Part shown: piece after piece, positions 34,345 to 43,744 of the stretch
Position numbering within the stretch: the first letter of the stretch is position 1
Layout: the number at the start of each line of letters is the position of its first letter
Source: HLUCCA09 sp039822045
GTDB lineage: Bacteria; Pseudomonadota; Alphaproteobacteria; Rhodobacterales; Rhodobacteraceae
Length of the DNA stretch: 64,000 bases
Direction of reading: 5' to 3'
NCBI GenBank assembly: GCA_039822045.1
Contig: JBCBMY010000006.1
Location: forward strand, 62,001-126,000
Notes under the pieces: generated by a model
What the model saw: the letters and a program-made list of their open reading frames with translations, nothing else
Databases searched by the model: none
Told to the model about the DNA's origin: nothing
Translations under genes and position numbers: made by a program

Positions 34345-35055
34345 ATGGCTGTCACGCCCGACGGCCGGCCGATCGCCGGCCTCCTCTTCGACAAGGACGG
34401 CACGCTCTTTGGCTTTCAGGCGACTTGGGGCGACTGGTCGGAGGCGCTGATCGCGGGGCTCCTGCCCGATGCGCCCGAGCGGCAGGACGATCTGGCCACG
34501 CGCATCGGGTTCGATCGGACAGCGCGCTCCTTTCGCCCAGAAAGCCCTGTAATCGCAGGCACAATCGACGATGCCGTGGCCCTTATGCTGCCGGGCCTCC
34601 CCGAATGGTCCGACGCCGGGCTCCGGGCGCATCTGATCGAGGAAAGCCTTGCCGTGCGCCCGTCCGAGGCGGTGCCTTTGGCGCCACTCATGGGGCGGTT
34701 TCGCGCCGCGGGCCTCACGCTCGGCGTGGCCACGAACGACGCCGAGGAGGCCGCGCACGCGCAGTTCGCTGGCATCGGGATCGCCGAGGCGTTCGACTTC
34801 GTGGCCGGCGCCGACAGCGGCCACGGGGCCAAGCCGGGCCCGGGTCCCTGCCTGGCCTTTGCGGCGGCCACCGGACTGTCGCCCGGTGCGGTCGTGATGG
34901 TCGGCGACAGTCTGCACGACCTCCATGCCGGCCGTGCCGCTGGGATGGCGACGGTCGCCGTTCTGACCGGGGTCGCGAGCGCCGAGGACCTGGCGCCCCA
35001 TGCCGACGCCGTGCTCGCCGATATCGGAGACCTGCCGGCCTGGCTCGGCCTCTGA
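34345..35055 (+). CDS. HAD-family hydrolase (phosphoglycolate phosphatase-like)
   Basis: 236 residues. The nucleophile motif DKDGTL (residues about 16-21) and motif II/III (VATNDAEEA, KPGP, VGDSLHDLHAGRAAGM) are intact. It resembles the Gph/CbbY-type HAD phosphatases. The substrate is not defined by sequence; 2-phosphoglycolate is common in such enzymes. The start at 34345 is close to the DUF3572 stop. Confidence 0.88.
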   Translation: MAVTPDGRPIAGLLFDKDGTLFGFQATWGDWSEALIAGLLPDAPERQDDLATRIGFDRTARSFRPESPVIAGTIDDAVALMLPGLPEWSDAGLRAHLIEESLAVRPSEAVPLAPLMGRFRAAGLTLGVATNDAEEAAHAQFAGIGIAEAFDFVAGADSGHGAKPGPGPCLAFAAATGLSPGAVVMVGDSLHDLHAGRAAGMATVAVLTGVASAEDLAPHADAVLADIGDLPAWLGL

Positions 35056-35076
35056 TCGCGCATCCCCCGCCCCGCG

Positions 35077-35112
35077 GCCAACCCCGTTGCCAACCCCATT
35101 GCCAACCCCATC
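35077..35112 (+). repeat. 12-bp tandem repeat, three units
   Basis: GCCAACCCCGTT (35077), GCCAACCCCATT (35089) and GCCAACCCCATC (35101) in the intergenic region after the HAD gene. Confidence 0.85.
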
Positions 35113-35255
35113 GCTCTCCGCGAGGGCCCGCTTTGTTCCCGCGGCCCCATCCCGAACCCCGGCGATCGGCCCCGGAGGTTTGCGACATGGGGCGTCGGAT
35201 TCCGACACGAAGCGCCCCGCCCGCCCGCGCAGGATGGATGAAACGGGAGGGCCCG

Positions 35256-36896
35256 ATGCCACAGACAACCGACAGTCCGCCCAGGTCCGGCTCCAAGGGC
35301 CAGGGCTCCGGGGTGGACGCTGACGAGACGGAGGCACAGGCACCAGACGCGCCCCGAAAGCGGCGGCGCCAGGGCGGCCGGGCCGGCAACACCCGTCTCG
35401 CCAGCCCCGAGATCATCTCGCAAATGCCCTGGATGACCACCGAGGTCACCGACGCCTATGTCGAGCCGCTCACGCCCGAGGGCGTCGCCGCGGTCCACGA
35501 CATTGCGATGCGCATCCTCGAGGAGATCGGGATCGAGTTCCTGAACGAGGAGAGCCTCGACCTCTTCAAGCAGGCCGGCGCGCAGGTCGACGGCACCAAC
35601 GTCAAGCTCCGGCGCGACTGGGTGATGGAGATGGTCGCCCGCGCCCCCGCCCAGTTCACCATCGGCGCGCGCAACCCGGACCGCGCCATCGCCATCGGCG
35701 GCCGCGCCATCACGTTCGGCAACGTCTCCTCTCCGCCGAACTATTGGGACAGGCGCACCGGCAAGGTTCCCGGCACCCGGGCGCAATGCCAGGACCTTTT
35801 GAAGCTCACGCAATACTTCAACTGCATCCACTTTGCGGGCGGCTATCCGGTGGAGCCGGTCGACGTCCATGCGTCGGTCCGCCACCTCGATGTGGTCTTC
35901 GACAAGCTGACGCTCACCGACAAGGTCATGCATGCCTACTCTCTCGGCGCCGAGCGGGTGGAAGACGTGATGGAGATGGTGCGCATCGCCAACGGGCTCA
36001 GCCACGACGCGTTCGATGCCGAGCCGCGGGTCTACACCAACATCAACTCCACCTCGCCGCTCAAGCACGACGTGCCGATGATCGATGGCTGCCTGCGCCT
36101 GATCCGCCGGGGCCAGGCCGTGGTCGTGACGCCCTTCACCCTTTCCGGCGCCATGGCGCCGGTCACCATTGCGGGCGCGGTGGCGCAGTCGCTGGCCGAA
36201 GGGCTCTCGGCCATCGCGCTCTTCCAGTATGTCGTGCCCGGCTGCCCCTGCGCCATCGGCACCTTCACGTCGAACGTCGACATGAAGTCGGGTGCGCCGG
36301 CCTTCGGCACGCCGGAATATATGCGCGCGACCCAGATCACCGGCCAGCTCGCCCGCTTCTACGGCCTGCCGATGCGCGCCAGCGGCTCCTGCGCGGCCAA
36401 TGTGCCCGACGGGCAGGCGATGTGGGAGACGTCCAACGCGCTCTGGTCGGCCGTTCAGTCGGGCGCTCACATGGTTTATCACGCCGCCGGCTGGCTCGAG
36501 GGCGGCCTCGTGGCCAGCCCGGCCAAGTTCGTGATGGATTGCGAGATTATCCAGCAGATCCAGCGCTATTTCGATCCGGTCATCACCTCCACCGCGGCCG
36601 AGGATCTGGCCTTCGATGCCATCGCCGAGGTTGGCCCCAACGGCCATTTCTTCGGCACGCCGCACACCCAGGCCCGCTACGAGACCGCGTTCTACCAGCC
36701 CTTCCTCAGCGACTGGCGCAACTTCGAAGCTTGGGAGATCGCCGGCGGCACCTGGACGGATGACCGCGCTGATGCCCTCTGGCGCGAGATCGTCGCCAGT
36801 TTCGAGCCGCCGCCGATGGATACCGCGATCCGCGACGAGCTCGCCGACTTCGTGGCGCGCCGCAAGGCCGAGGGCGGCGCCCCAACCGATTTCTAG
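35256..36896 (+). CDS. MttB-family (non-pyrrolysine) trimethylamine-like methyltransferase
   Basis: 546 residues of the MttB superfamily: a methyltransferase that moves a methyl group from a quaternary amine to a corrinoid protein. There is no in-frame amber codon, so it belongs to the non-Pyl group (e.g. glycine betaine MtgB). Motifs include GGRAITFGNVSSPPNYWDRRTGK, FTLSGAMAPVTIAGAVAQSLAE and GSCAANVPDGQAMWETSN. GGGAGG supports the ATG at 35256. No corrinoid protein is adjacent, so the substrate is uncertain. The N-terminal 60 residues are basic and disordered. Confidence 0.9.
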   Translation: MPQTTDSPPRSGSKGQGSGVDADETEAQAPDAPRKRRRQGGRAGNTRLASPEIISQMPWMTTEVTDAYVEPLTPEGVAAVHDIAMRILEEIGIEFLNEESLDLFKQAGAQVDGTNVKLRRDWVMEMVARAPAQFTIGARNPDRAIAIGGRAITFGNVSSPPNYWDRRTGKVPGTRAQCQDLLKLTQYFNCIHFAGGYPVEPVDVHASVRHLDVVFDKLTLTDKVMHAYSLGAERVEDVMEMVRIANGLSHDAFDAEPRVYTNINSTSPLKHDVPMIDGCLRLIRRGQAVVVTPFTLSGAMAPVTIAGAVAQSLAEGLSAIALFQYVVPGCPCAIGTFTSNVDMKSGAPAFGTPEYMRATQITGQLARFYGLPMRASGSCAANVPDGQAMWETSNALWSAVQSGAHMVYHAAGWLEGGLVASPAKFVMDCEIIQQIQRYFDPVITSTAAEDLAFDAIAEVGPNGHFFGTPHTQARYETAFYQPFLSDWRNFEAWEIAGGTWTDDRADALWREIVASFEPPPMDTAIRDELADFVARRKAEGGAPTDF

Positions 36897-37051
36897 GGCC
36901 CGGGCTTCGGCTGATTGAGACGGGTTGGGGCAAGGCCCTCTCAAATGTGCCGATTTTGATGCGGCGATGTCCGCGCGCCTCCACTCCCGTTCACCCTTTG
37001 TTGAGACCGCGCTCCTAGGGTGACCAAGATTTCGGCATCAAGCGCGGTCCC

Positions 37052-37714
37052 ATGCACGGTCTCGTCAATCGTTCCATTCAGAATTTCGTCGCCGACACCT
37101 GCGGGGCGGCGGTCTGGGCGCAAATTGCCCAAGCCGCCGATCTTCCGCCCGAGGGGTTCGAGCCGATGCTTACCTACGACGATATGGTCACCGACCAGCT
37201 TCTCAACGTCGCGGCCGAGGCGCTTGGCAAGCCCGAGGCCACGCTGCTTGAGGATCTCGGCACCTATCTCGTGAGCCACGACACCAATCGCCGCGTCCGG
37301 CGCCTCCTGCGGTTTTCGGGCGAAACCTTCGCCGACTTCCTGCATTCGCTCGACGACCTGCCGAGCCGCACCAAGCTCGCAATGCCCGATCTGGAACTGC
37401 CCGAGCTGGAACTGCGCGAAGAGCAGACGGGCAATTTTCGGCTCTTCGTCTGCTCCATGCAGCGCGGGTGGGGCTATGTCATGCTCGGGCTCTTGCGGGC
37501 GATGGCCGACGATTATGGCGCGCTCGCGCTTCTCGAAATGGCGCCGGGCCCCAGCTCGATCGCGGTGGTCGAGATCGGCCTTCTCGACAGTGCTTTTGCC
37601 GAGGGCCGCAGCTTCTCGCTTGCCGAACAGGACTGGGGCCTCCCGGCCGATGCCGAGGCCGATGTGCCCTCTGATGCGTCCAAGCACGCCGGCGGCACTG
37701 GCACCAATGGATAA
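37052..37714 (+). CDS. H-NOX-like protein lacking heme-ligand residues
   Basis: 220 residues starting MHGLVNRSIQNFVADTCG, the N-terminal pattern of heme NO-binding (H-NOX) domains. The proximal heme histidine that normally follows LDxxH is replaced by Pro-104 in FLHSLDDLPSRTKLAMP, and the propionate-binding YxSxR is degenerate (V133-C-S135-M-Q137). The C-terminal ~35 residues are outside the domain. It is followed 39 bp later by an HNOBA-GGDEF cyclase. The canonical role is NO sensing by heme, but heme binding cannot be assumed here. Confidence 0.87.
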   Translation: MHGLVNRSIQNFVADTCGAAVWAQIAQAADLPPEGFEPMLTYDDMVTDQLLNVAAEALGKPEATLLEDLGTYLVSHDTNRRVRRLLRFSGETFADFLHSLDDLPSRTKLAMPDLELPELELREEQTGNFRLFVCSMQRGWGYVMLGLLRAMADDYGALALLEMAPGPSSIAVVEIGLLDSAFAEGRSFSLAEQDWGLPADAEADVPSDASKHAGGTGTNG

Positions 37715-37753
37715 AGGCCTCGCCATGAGGCCAGCAAAGCGGGGACCCGCTCG

Positions 37754-38809
37754 ATGACCATTCTCGCACGATCGCCGCTCCGTCCCGGGGTGACATGCAC
37801 CGCCGCGCCGTGCCGCCGCGGTCCCTGCGGCCTCGCGCTTGGGCTCGAGCGCGATGCGCTCGATCGTCTGATGCCGATGCATCTGTTTCTGTCGATGGAG
37901 GGCGAGATCCTCCATGCCGGGCCGACAGCGCAAAAGCTGCGACCGGGCGAAACCCTTGTCGGATCGAACTTTTTCCAGCACTTCGATCTGCGCCGCCCGC
38001 GCGGCCGCGCCTCGGTCGAAGCGATGGCCAATGCCGCGGGGCAGTTGCATCTGGCCCTTCGCGACGAGACGCGCGCGGGGCTCAAGGGGCAGGCCCTGCC
38101 GCTGTCCTGCCGTCGCGCCGTGCTGATCAACCTCTCCTTCGGCATCTCGGTAACCGACGCGGTCCGCCGGTTTCAGCTCACGTCGGCGGATTTCTCGGGC
38201 ACCGATCTTGCCATCGAGATGCTGTTTCTGGTCGAGGCGCATGCCGCGGCGCTCTCCGAAAGCAAGCGCCTCAATTCACGTCTTCAGGCAGCCCGACTTG
38301 TTGCCGAGCAAGAGGCCGCGACCGACCGCCTGACGGGCCTGCGCAACCGGCGCGCGATGGAGCATGTCCTGGCCCGTCTGATCGGGCAGGGCACGCCCTT
38401 TGGCCTCATGCATCTCGATCTCGACCGGTTCAAAGCGGTCAACGACGATTGCGGCCACGATGTCGGCGATGCCGTGCTCAAGGTGGTCGCCGAGCGGCTG
38501 TCCTGCGTGACGCGTGACGGCGATACGGTCGCCAGGTTCGGTGGCGACGAGTTCGTGTTGATCCTGCACGGCCTTGCCAACGTGAACCGGCTGTCCGATC
38601 TCGCGGCGCGGATCGTGGCCTGCGTGGAAGAACCGATCGCGGTCGGCGATGTGAGTTTCGGGATCTCCGCCAGCATCGGCGTCACCGCCTCGGGGCTCTA
38701 TGCGCGCCCCGACGCTACCCGTATGCTGAAGGACGCGGACGTCGCCCTCTATGCCGCCAAGCACGAGGGCGGCGCGGGCTTTGCGGTGGCCGAGGTGGAG
38801 GGCGGCTAG
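37754..38809 (+). CDS. HNOBA-GGDEF diguanylate cyclase
   Basis: 351 residues. The N-terminal half (about 35-170, MPMHLFLSMEGEILHAGPTAQKLRPGETLVGSNFFQHFDLRRPR) resembles the HNOBA domain that accompanies H-NOX in guanylate cyclases and bacterial regulators. A coiled-coil helix (LFLVEAHAAALSESKRLNSRLQAA) leads to a GGDEF domain with intact GGDEF and I-site RDGD five residues earlier. It probably makes c-di-GMP under control of the neighbouring H-NOX-like protein. No EAL domain is present. Confidence 0.92.
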   Translation: MTILARSPLRPGVTCTAAPCRRGPCGLALGLERDALDRLMPMHLFLSMEGEILHAGPTAQKLRPGETLVGSNFFQHFDLRRPRGRASVEAMANAAGQLHLALRDETRAGLKGQALPLSCRRAVLINLSFGISVTDAVRRFQLTSADFSGTDLAIEMLFLVEAHAAALSESKRLNSRLQAARLVAEQEAATDRLTGLRNRRAMEHVLARLIGQGTPFGLMHLDLDRFKAVNDDCGHDVGDAVLKVVAERLSCVTRDGDTVARFGGDEFVLILHGLANVNRLSDLAARIVACVEEPIAVGDVSFGISASIGVTASGLYARPDATRMLKDADVALYAAKHEGGAGFAVAEVEGG

Positions 38810-38877
38810 CCGGCGGCGTTCGGCGCTGCGTTGGACGCTTTCCGATGCGAGGCCATGTGGACCCACCTTCCGCTTTG

Positions 38878-41800
38878 TCAGCCGATATCGACGTCGTCCG
38901 CCAAGTCCGCCTCCGAGGTCACGCCGATGAGCGTCAGCCGGTGGCCCCCCGCCCATGACAGCTCCAGATCCGCGCCCCCGTTGACAAGCGCAGCACTGTC
39001 ATAGGACGCCGACAGAAGCAGCCGGTCGACATCGTCCTCGAAATCGAGGATCCGGTCGGAGTTGGGTCCCAAGTCCACATCGAAGACGAACACATCTGCG
39101 GCTGCGCCACCTTCCAAAGTGTCGTCGCCCGCGCCACCATCGAGCCTGTCGCTGCCCCAACCGCCAATCAGCAGGTCGGCGCCGTCTTCCCCGTGCAGCC
39201 GGTCATTCTTTGCCCCGCCGTCGAGGAGGTCGCCGCCCACACCGCCGAGGAGGGTATCTTTTCCCTTTCCGCCTTCCAGAGTGTCCGGGTTCTTGCCGCC
39301 CTCCAGCAGGTCGTTGCCCCCGTCGCCGACCAGCACATCCTTGCCCTTGCCGCCGCTGAGCGTATCGGCCGACAGGCTTCCCGTCAGCCGATCGTTCTGC
39401 TCCGACCCCACCACAACCTCAATTCCGGACACGACCTGCGCCGCGTCAAAGGCCAGTGCGACACCCGTGCCGAGATTGACCGACACGCCCGAGGTCGCGT
39501 CGACAAAGCTCGCGACATCGCCGGCGCCGGCCCCGCCCTCCAGCGTGTCGGTGCCGGAGCTCGCGATCAGCAGGTCGTCGCCTTCGCCCCCGTCGAGCGC
39601 GTCGTTGCCCTCCTCGCCCGAGAGCGTATCGGCCCCCGCGCCGCCAAACAGCGCGTCGCTGCCAAAGCCGCCCACCAGCACGTCATTACCTGCGCCGCCC
39701 TCGAGCCGGTCGTTCTTCGACCCGCCGTCGAGCGTATCGCTCTCGGTCCCGCCGAGCAGAGTGTCTTTGCCATTGCCGCCATCCAGCGCGTCGGCCCCCG
39801 CGCCCCCGTCAAGCGTGTCGCTGCCGTTGCCGCCCTCCAGAGCGTCGGCCCCGGCCCCGCCGGACAGGGCATTTGCGGCCCCATTGCCCACAATCGTGTC
39901 GTCCAAAGCCGTGCCCGTGCCCAACCGCGCGTCACCGGTCAGAACCAGCGTTTCGACCCCTGCAACCAAAGCGAAGTCAGTCGCCGCGGTAATCGTGTCG
40001 TCGCCCCCGCCCCCGCCTTCATCCACTACATCGCCGGGATCGTCGACGAGATAGGCGTCGTTCCCCACGCCGCCCTCCATCACGTCGCCCGACGGCCCGC
40101 CATCCAGCACGTCGTTCCCGTCGCCGCCGAACAGCTTGTCGCTTCCCCAGCCGCCGCGCAGCACGTCATTGCCGGCTCCGCCCTCCAGCCGGTCGTTCCG
40201 CGCCCCGCCATCCAGCGTATCGGCGCCCGCGCCCCCGATCAGCGTGTCCTTGCCGTCGTCGCCGTCGAGACTGTCGTCGCCGGCGCCGCCGTCTGCGACG
40301 TCGTTCTGCGTGCCCCCGACCAGCGTGTCGGGCCCGTCCCGCCCATAGAGGCGGCTCGCCAGCCCGGTGCCCGCCGCGCTCTCAATGTCTGCGCCCGCCG
40401 TGCCAACGTAGTGTGGCGTATCGAGACGCGTTCCGTCGATCTGGCCGTCGGCAATGCCGTCGAGCCCATCGAGCAGGGCAAGCCCGCCCCGGTCGGCGCC
40501 AAAAAACACGCGCGGCACCGCGGTGCTGAGGGGCTCGGTCTGGGCGGTCTGGATGCTGCCCAGAAGCAGATCGGAAAAGCCGTCGCCGTTGAGGTCGGCC
40601 CCCGCAAGATCGAAGAGCTGTTCAAACGGCGTCGGCGGCGCGGCGCCAACAGTAAACGTGATGGTAAATCCGACCGTGCCGTCGAGATCGGCGATGTCGA
40701 GTTCAGTCTCCGGCAGGGACGGGCCGCCAAAGATCAAATGCACCCGCACCGCGTTCGCTGGGTCATCCGCGCCGCCATAGACCCCGTCGACCACGGCAAT
40801 GTCGGCGATGCCGTCGCCGTCGACGTCTCCCACGGCGGCGAGCGCGCGTCCGAATTGTCCGCCCGCTTGGTCGCCCGCGATCCTGAGGCCGGTCGTTGCC
40901 GTCAGATCGCTGGCCCGCATCTCCGCCGAAAAGGTCTGCCCACCAAAGATGAGATAGGCATCGCCGCCCGCGCCCGCCCCGGGAGCGCCGATCAGCAGAT
41001 CGGGCACCGAATCGCCGGTTACATCGCCGGTCACTGCCACCGCCGCGCCGGCCCGGTCTCCACTCGCCGAGCCGAGGAACGTGAACCCGTCGGATCCGGT
41101 CAGCCCCGCGACCGATCGTGTGGACGGCAGGCTCGCGCCCCCGAACACGATATGGGCTGCGCCCGCCGCGACATGAGTGACATCGGCCCCTGCGTCGTGG
41201 TCGGTCTGCCCCGGCGCGCCGACCACGAGGTCGTTCACCCCGTCGCCGCTGACGTCGCCGCCAGCGATCGCGGCCCCGAACTCCGTTGGGTTCCAGGTGC
41301 GTCTATCGCTGCCGCTTGCGGGGTCGTGCTGTCCCGCGCTCGTCAGGATCCGCGCGCCGGCTGGCAGGTCGTCGATCTGCACGTCCCCGGCCCAGGCCTC
41401 GCCGGTCCCTGGAAGCAGGATCAGGCTTCCGGCACCGCCCGTCGGTTCCGCGTCATAGCTTGCGCCACTGCGGGGGCCACCATAGCGCGCGATGATGGCG
41501 ATGTCGGCGATCCCGTCGCCGGTGACGTCTCCCACCTCCGCCAGCGCGGCGCCAAGCCTGTCCTGCTCGGCGGGCGAGGCCAGCGCGACTCCGTCGGCGG
41601 GCGTGAGCGCGCCTAGCTCAAGCGGTGTCGTCCGGGGCGCGGCCGTCCCGAAGATCAGATACCCCTTGCCCCCCGCCGTCGCGCTGTCGGTATAGGTGTA
41701 GGTGACGAGCCCCTGCCGCACCTCCGAATAGGTCTGCCGAGCTCCGGTATAGGTCGTGTAGTAGTTCTGCGCGCTCGACGTGATCGCCCCCGGCAGCCCC

Positions 41801-42300
41801 GTGGAATACGTGTAGGTTCCACCATTCTCGGTGTAGAAATAGGTGCGCATGTAGCCGGAACTGGGCGGCGTGTAGTAGCTGAAGACGGTGTATGAGGCAT
41901 AGGTCTGGTAGCTGCCCGTGAAGGCCACATCGGCCGTCGGGGCACCTACGACAAAGTCGTCGATGCCGTCGCCGTTGACGTCACCGACGCCTGATACGGC
42001 AAATCCGGCGCGATCATGGGCCGACGCGCCCTCGACGAGGAAGCCTGCGTCGGGGGATAGCGTCCCGAGCGGCTGATCGGGGGGCAAACCGGCGGCGCTG
42101 CCAAAGACGATCGCAGTCAGCCCGCTTTCCCGGAGTAGCGTGCCGCCCGCACTGCGATCGGCATAGGGTCCGGCCACGGCGAAATCGGCGAAGCCGTCGC
42201 CGTTGACATCCCCCACCGCTGCGACCGCGAACCCAAGTCCGCTGTCGACGGCTGGCGCGCCGGTGAGCGGCCCCGGAAGCTGGGCCTGAGCAAGCGGCAC
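38878..42300 (-). CDS. FG-GAP/RTX calcium-binding secreted protein
   Basis: 1140 residues with no classical signal peptide. Residues 1-590 hold seven or so FG-GAP-type beta-propeller blades (e.g. GFAVAAVGDVNGDGFADFAVAGP, with the D-x-N-x-D-G calcium loop). Residues about 640-1060 hold many RTX nonapeptides GGxGxDxLx (GGAGNDVLRGGWGSDKLFGG). A C-terminal segment with no repeats ends the protein, as expected for type I secretion. An unusual Tyr/Thr-rich stretch interrupts the propeller (see findings). It is probably an extracellular adhesin or matrix protein. Start MPLAQAQLPGPLTGAPAVD. Confidence 0.9.
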   Translation of the reverse strand: MPLAQAQLPGPLTGAPAVDSGLGFAVAAVGDVNGDGFADFAVAGPYADRSAGGTLLRESGLTAIVFGSAAGLPPDQPLGTLSPDAGFLVEGASAHDRAGFAVSGVGDVNGDGIDDFVVGAPTADVAFTGSYQTYASYTVFSYYTPPSSGYMRTYFYTENGGTYTYSTGLPGAITSSAQNYYTTYTGARQTYSEVRQGLVTYTYTDSATAGGKGYLIFGTAAPRTTPLELGALTPADGVALASPAEQDRLGAALAEVGDVTGDGIADIAIIARYGGPRSGASYDAEPTGGAGSLILLPGTGEAWAGDVQIDDLPAGARILTSAGQHDPASGSDRRTWNPTEFGAAIAGGDVSGDGVNDLVVGAPGQTDHDAGADVTHVAAGAAHIVFGGASLPSTRSVAGLTGSDGFTFLGSASGDRAGAAVAVTGDVTGDSVPDLLIGAPGAGAGGDAYLIFGGQTFSAEMRASDLTATTGLRIAGDQAGGQFGRALAAVGDVDGDGIADIAVVDGVYGGADDPANAVRVHLIFGGPSLPETELDIADLDGTVGFTITFTVGAAPPTPFEQLFDLAGADLNGDGFSDLLLGSIQTAQTEPLSTAVPRVFFGADRGGLALLDGLDGIADGQIDGTRLDTPHYVGTAGADIESAAGTGLASRLYGRDGPDTLVGGTQNDVADGGAGDDSLDGDDGKDTLIGGAGADTLDGGARNDRLEGGAGNDVLRGGWGSDKLFGGDGNDVLDGGPSGDVMEGGVGNDAYLVDDPGDVVDEGGGGGDDTITAATDFALVAGVETLVLTGDARLGTGTALDDTIVGNGAANALSGGAGADALEGGNGSDTLDGGAGADALDGGNGKDTLLGGTESDTLDGGSKNDRLEGGAGNDVLVGGFGSDALFGGAGADTLSGEEGNDALDGGEGDDLLIASSGTDTLEGGAGAGDVASFVDATSGVSVNLGTGVALAFDAAQVVSGIEVVVGSEQNDRLTGSLSADTLSGGKGKDVLVGDGGNDLLEGGKNPDTLEGGKGKDTLLGGVGGDLLDGGAKNDRLHGEDGADLLIGGWGSDRLDGGAGDDTLEGGAAADVFVFDVDLGPNSDRILDFEDDVDRLLLSASYDSAALVNGGADLELSWAGGHRLTLIGVTSEADLADDVDIG

Positions 42301-42840
42301 CGCCCTCTCCCTACAACCTTAACTCGTACCTCCTGAGTGCCCTCGAATCGGTTAACAACCTCCTAACGCGCGTGCCTGGCGTCCTTCAGACCTCGAGAGC
42401 TGAATGCCAAGCCGGCTTGCTGGTTGGTCTCGGTCCCAGGGGCGCCGCCGCGATGACCCGGGTTTGATGGCGAAGGCTCAGCCGCGTGGCCTGACCCAGC
42501 GGCCGAACTTGACCGTCTTCATGCCCCCCGAATTCTCAGCAAACGCCTATGACGACGCCGCACCGGTCAGCCTCGCACACCGATGGACTTGGGTCCGCTG
42601 TCGGCGCCACACCGGAGACGTTGCGGGCCCTGTATCGAGCCCTACGTCACCAGAGTTCGTTCGCCGGGCGTATACGTGCCGGGCCGCCAACACGGTGTCC
42701 TGAACCGGCAGCCAAGTCGGTAGGTGGCTCCACTTACTGCGGGTCGCACCCTCCGGGCGCCCATCCATCTGCATTCCTCGCCGATGGCCCCATGGTTCGC
42801 GGAATGCGCTCGGCGACATCGGAGTGGGCCGTGAAGCCGC
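42301..42840. other. 540-bp stretch with no recognised gene
   Basis: Between the RTX start and the next minus-strand gene. It includes a CtrA-like box (42352-42366) near the RTX start. Several short open frames exist on both strands (e.g. 42547-42819) but none shows a ribosome site or recognisable protein. Confidence 0.6.
42352..42366. promoter_or_regulatory. CtrA-like box upstream of the RTX gene
   Basis: TTAA-N7-CTAA (7/8 match to the alphaproteobacterial CtrA site TTAA-N7-TTAA), 52 bp before the RTX start. On the minus strand it reads TTAGGAGGTTGTTAACCG. A 16/18 match occurs at 51801-51818 upstream of the repeat-protein gene. Confidence 0.5.
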
Positions 42841-43308
42841 TCACCCCGCGTCGTCGAGTTGGTGCAGAAGGTCACCCAAAACCGCGGCATAGGCCCGCTT
42901 GTGGATCTCGGTGCGTGCGCGCAGGTCCAGGGCGTGGGCAGCCAGCTCAGCAGCCGAGAGGTCCGGGTCCGTCGGGTCGACAGAGACCGTCACGTCCTGC
43001 GTGGCATCATATCGCTCAAGCGTCTCAAGGACGTCGCCCAACCCGTCGCACGGCCATGCCTGCACCACATCCTGCTCGTCGGTCGCGCTGTGGAAGAGCC
43101 GCACGGCAACGGCATAGGCGCCCTGCAGCTTGCGGTAGACGTTGATTTCATACCAAAATGCGTGCTCGGGACTAAAGCCCATCGCCATCGCCAACTCGAC
43201 CCCGCGAAAGCGGAGGGGGCGGCCGCCGAGGCGGCGGATGTGAAAGCTCTGCGGCCCCATGCCAATCGGCAGGTCTTGGGGGGCCGTGTGCGGGGCATGG
43301 ACGGTCAT
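42841..43308 (-). CDS. Hypothetical protein, paralogue family member A
   Basis: 155 residues, not recognised as a known family. A clear ribosome site (GAGGAGA) precedes the ATG. The core FHIRRLGGRPLRFRGVELAMAMGF then WYEINVYRKLQGAYAVAVRLF and CDGLGDVLETLERYDA is shared in outline with the genes at 43745 and 45086, suggesting a common fold. There is no signal peptide or transmembrane segment. Its placement next to the gas-vesicle/tal island gives no direct function. Confidence 0.72.
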   Translation of the reverse strand: MTVHAPHTAPQDLPIGMGPQSFHIRRLGGRPLRFRGVELAMAMGFSPEHAFWYEINVYRKLQGAYAVAVRLFHSATDEQDVVQAWPCDGLGDVLETLERYDATQDVTVSVDPTDPDLSAAELAAHALDLRARTEIHKRAYAAVLGDLLHQLDDAG

Positions 43309-43323
43309 GCTCGGTCTCCTCGG

Positions 43324-43656
43324 TTATGGTTTCGCCTGTCGGTGCTCGGGCAGGCCGCAGTGCGCCATAGTTGCGCGGCGCGGCGCGCCAGTGTCGCCGG
43401 CAAAGAGCAAGCTGCAGGTCGGCTGGCCGAGCACAGGTCCTGACATCCGGTCCGCGCATCGCCCGGGGAGCGGGAGGCGAATTGAGAGCTGTCGGTAGTC
43501 CAGACCGATCTCAGTGCCCAGGCCGTGTCGCGCCATACCTTCACCGGGGCGTTCGACGACCGGTGATCGCGGTGCGCCCATCGAAGGGCGCGCGTCCGGC
43601 CTGACTGCCCGAGGACCGATCCTGCCAAGCTGTACCACGCAGTAAGGGTCGGGCAT
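43324..43656 (-). CDS. Possible small hypothetical protein
   Basis: 110 residues starting MPDPYCVVQLGRIGPRAV, rich in Arg, Pro and Gly. No family is recognised. Its TAA stop lies 15 nt before the ribosome-bound start of the next gene, as expected in an operon, but codon use is less GC-rich at third positions than in neighbours, so this could be chance. Start uncertain; GTG codons are available further upstream. Confidence 0.35.
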   Translation of the reverse strand: MPDPYCVVQLGRIGPRAVRPDARPSMGAPRSPVVERPGEGMARHGLGTEIGLDYRQLSIRLPLPGRCADRMSGPVLGQPTCSLLFAGDTGAPRRATMAHCGLPEHRQAKP

Positions 43657-43744
43657 CGGCCGTGCCTTACGGTACCCGCCTGAGTGAAGCGAGACCGGCG
43701 TCGCGGGCCCGTTTGCCCATGCCAGGCTATGCCAGCGCCGTTGA

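Noticed and set aside
34122..35255. Upstream extension of the MttB reading frame
   Set aside because: Overlaps DUF3572 and HAD genes in another frame; the GGGAGG-led ATG at 35256 gives a normal-length protein.
34416..36944. 842-codon minus-strand frame opposite the MttB gene
   Set aside because: Antisense shadow of mttB and the HAD gene; low-complexity Arg/Gly-rich translation.
39193..41616. 807-codon + strand frame opposite the RTX gene
   Set aside because: Antisense shadow produced by the repetitive Asp/Gly codons of the RTX gene.
42547..42819. Possible small gene downstream of member A on the minus strand
   Set aside because: No ribosome site; Arg/Trp-rich translation with no resemblance to known proteins.
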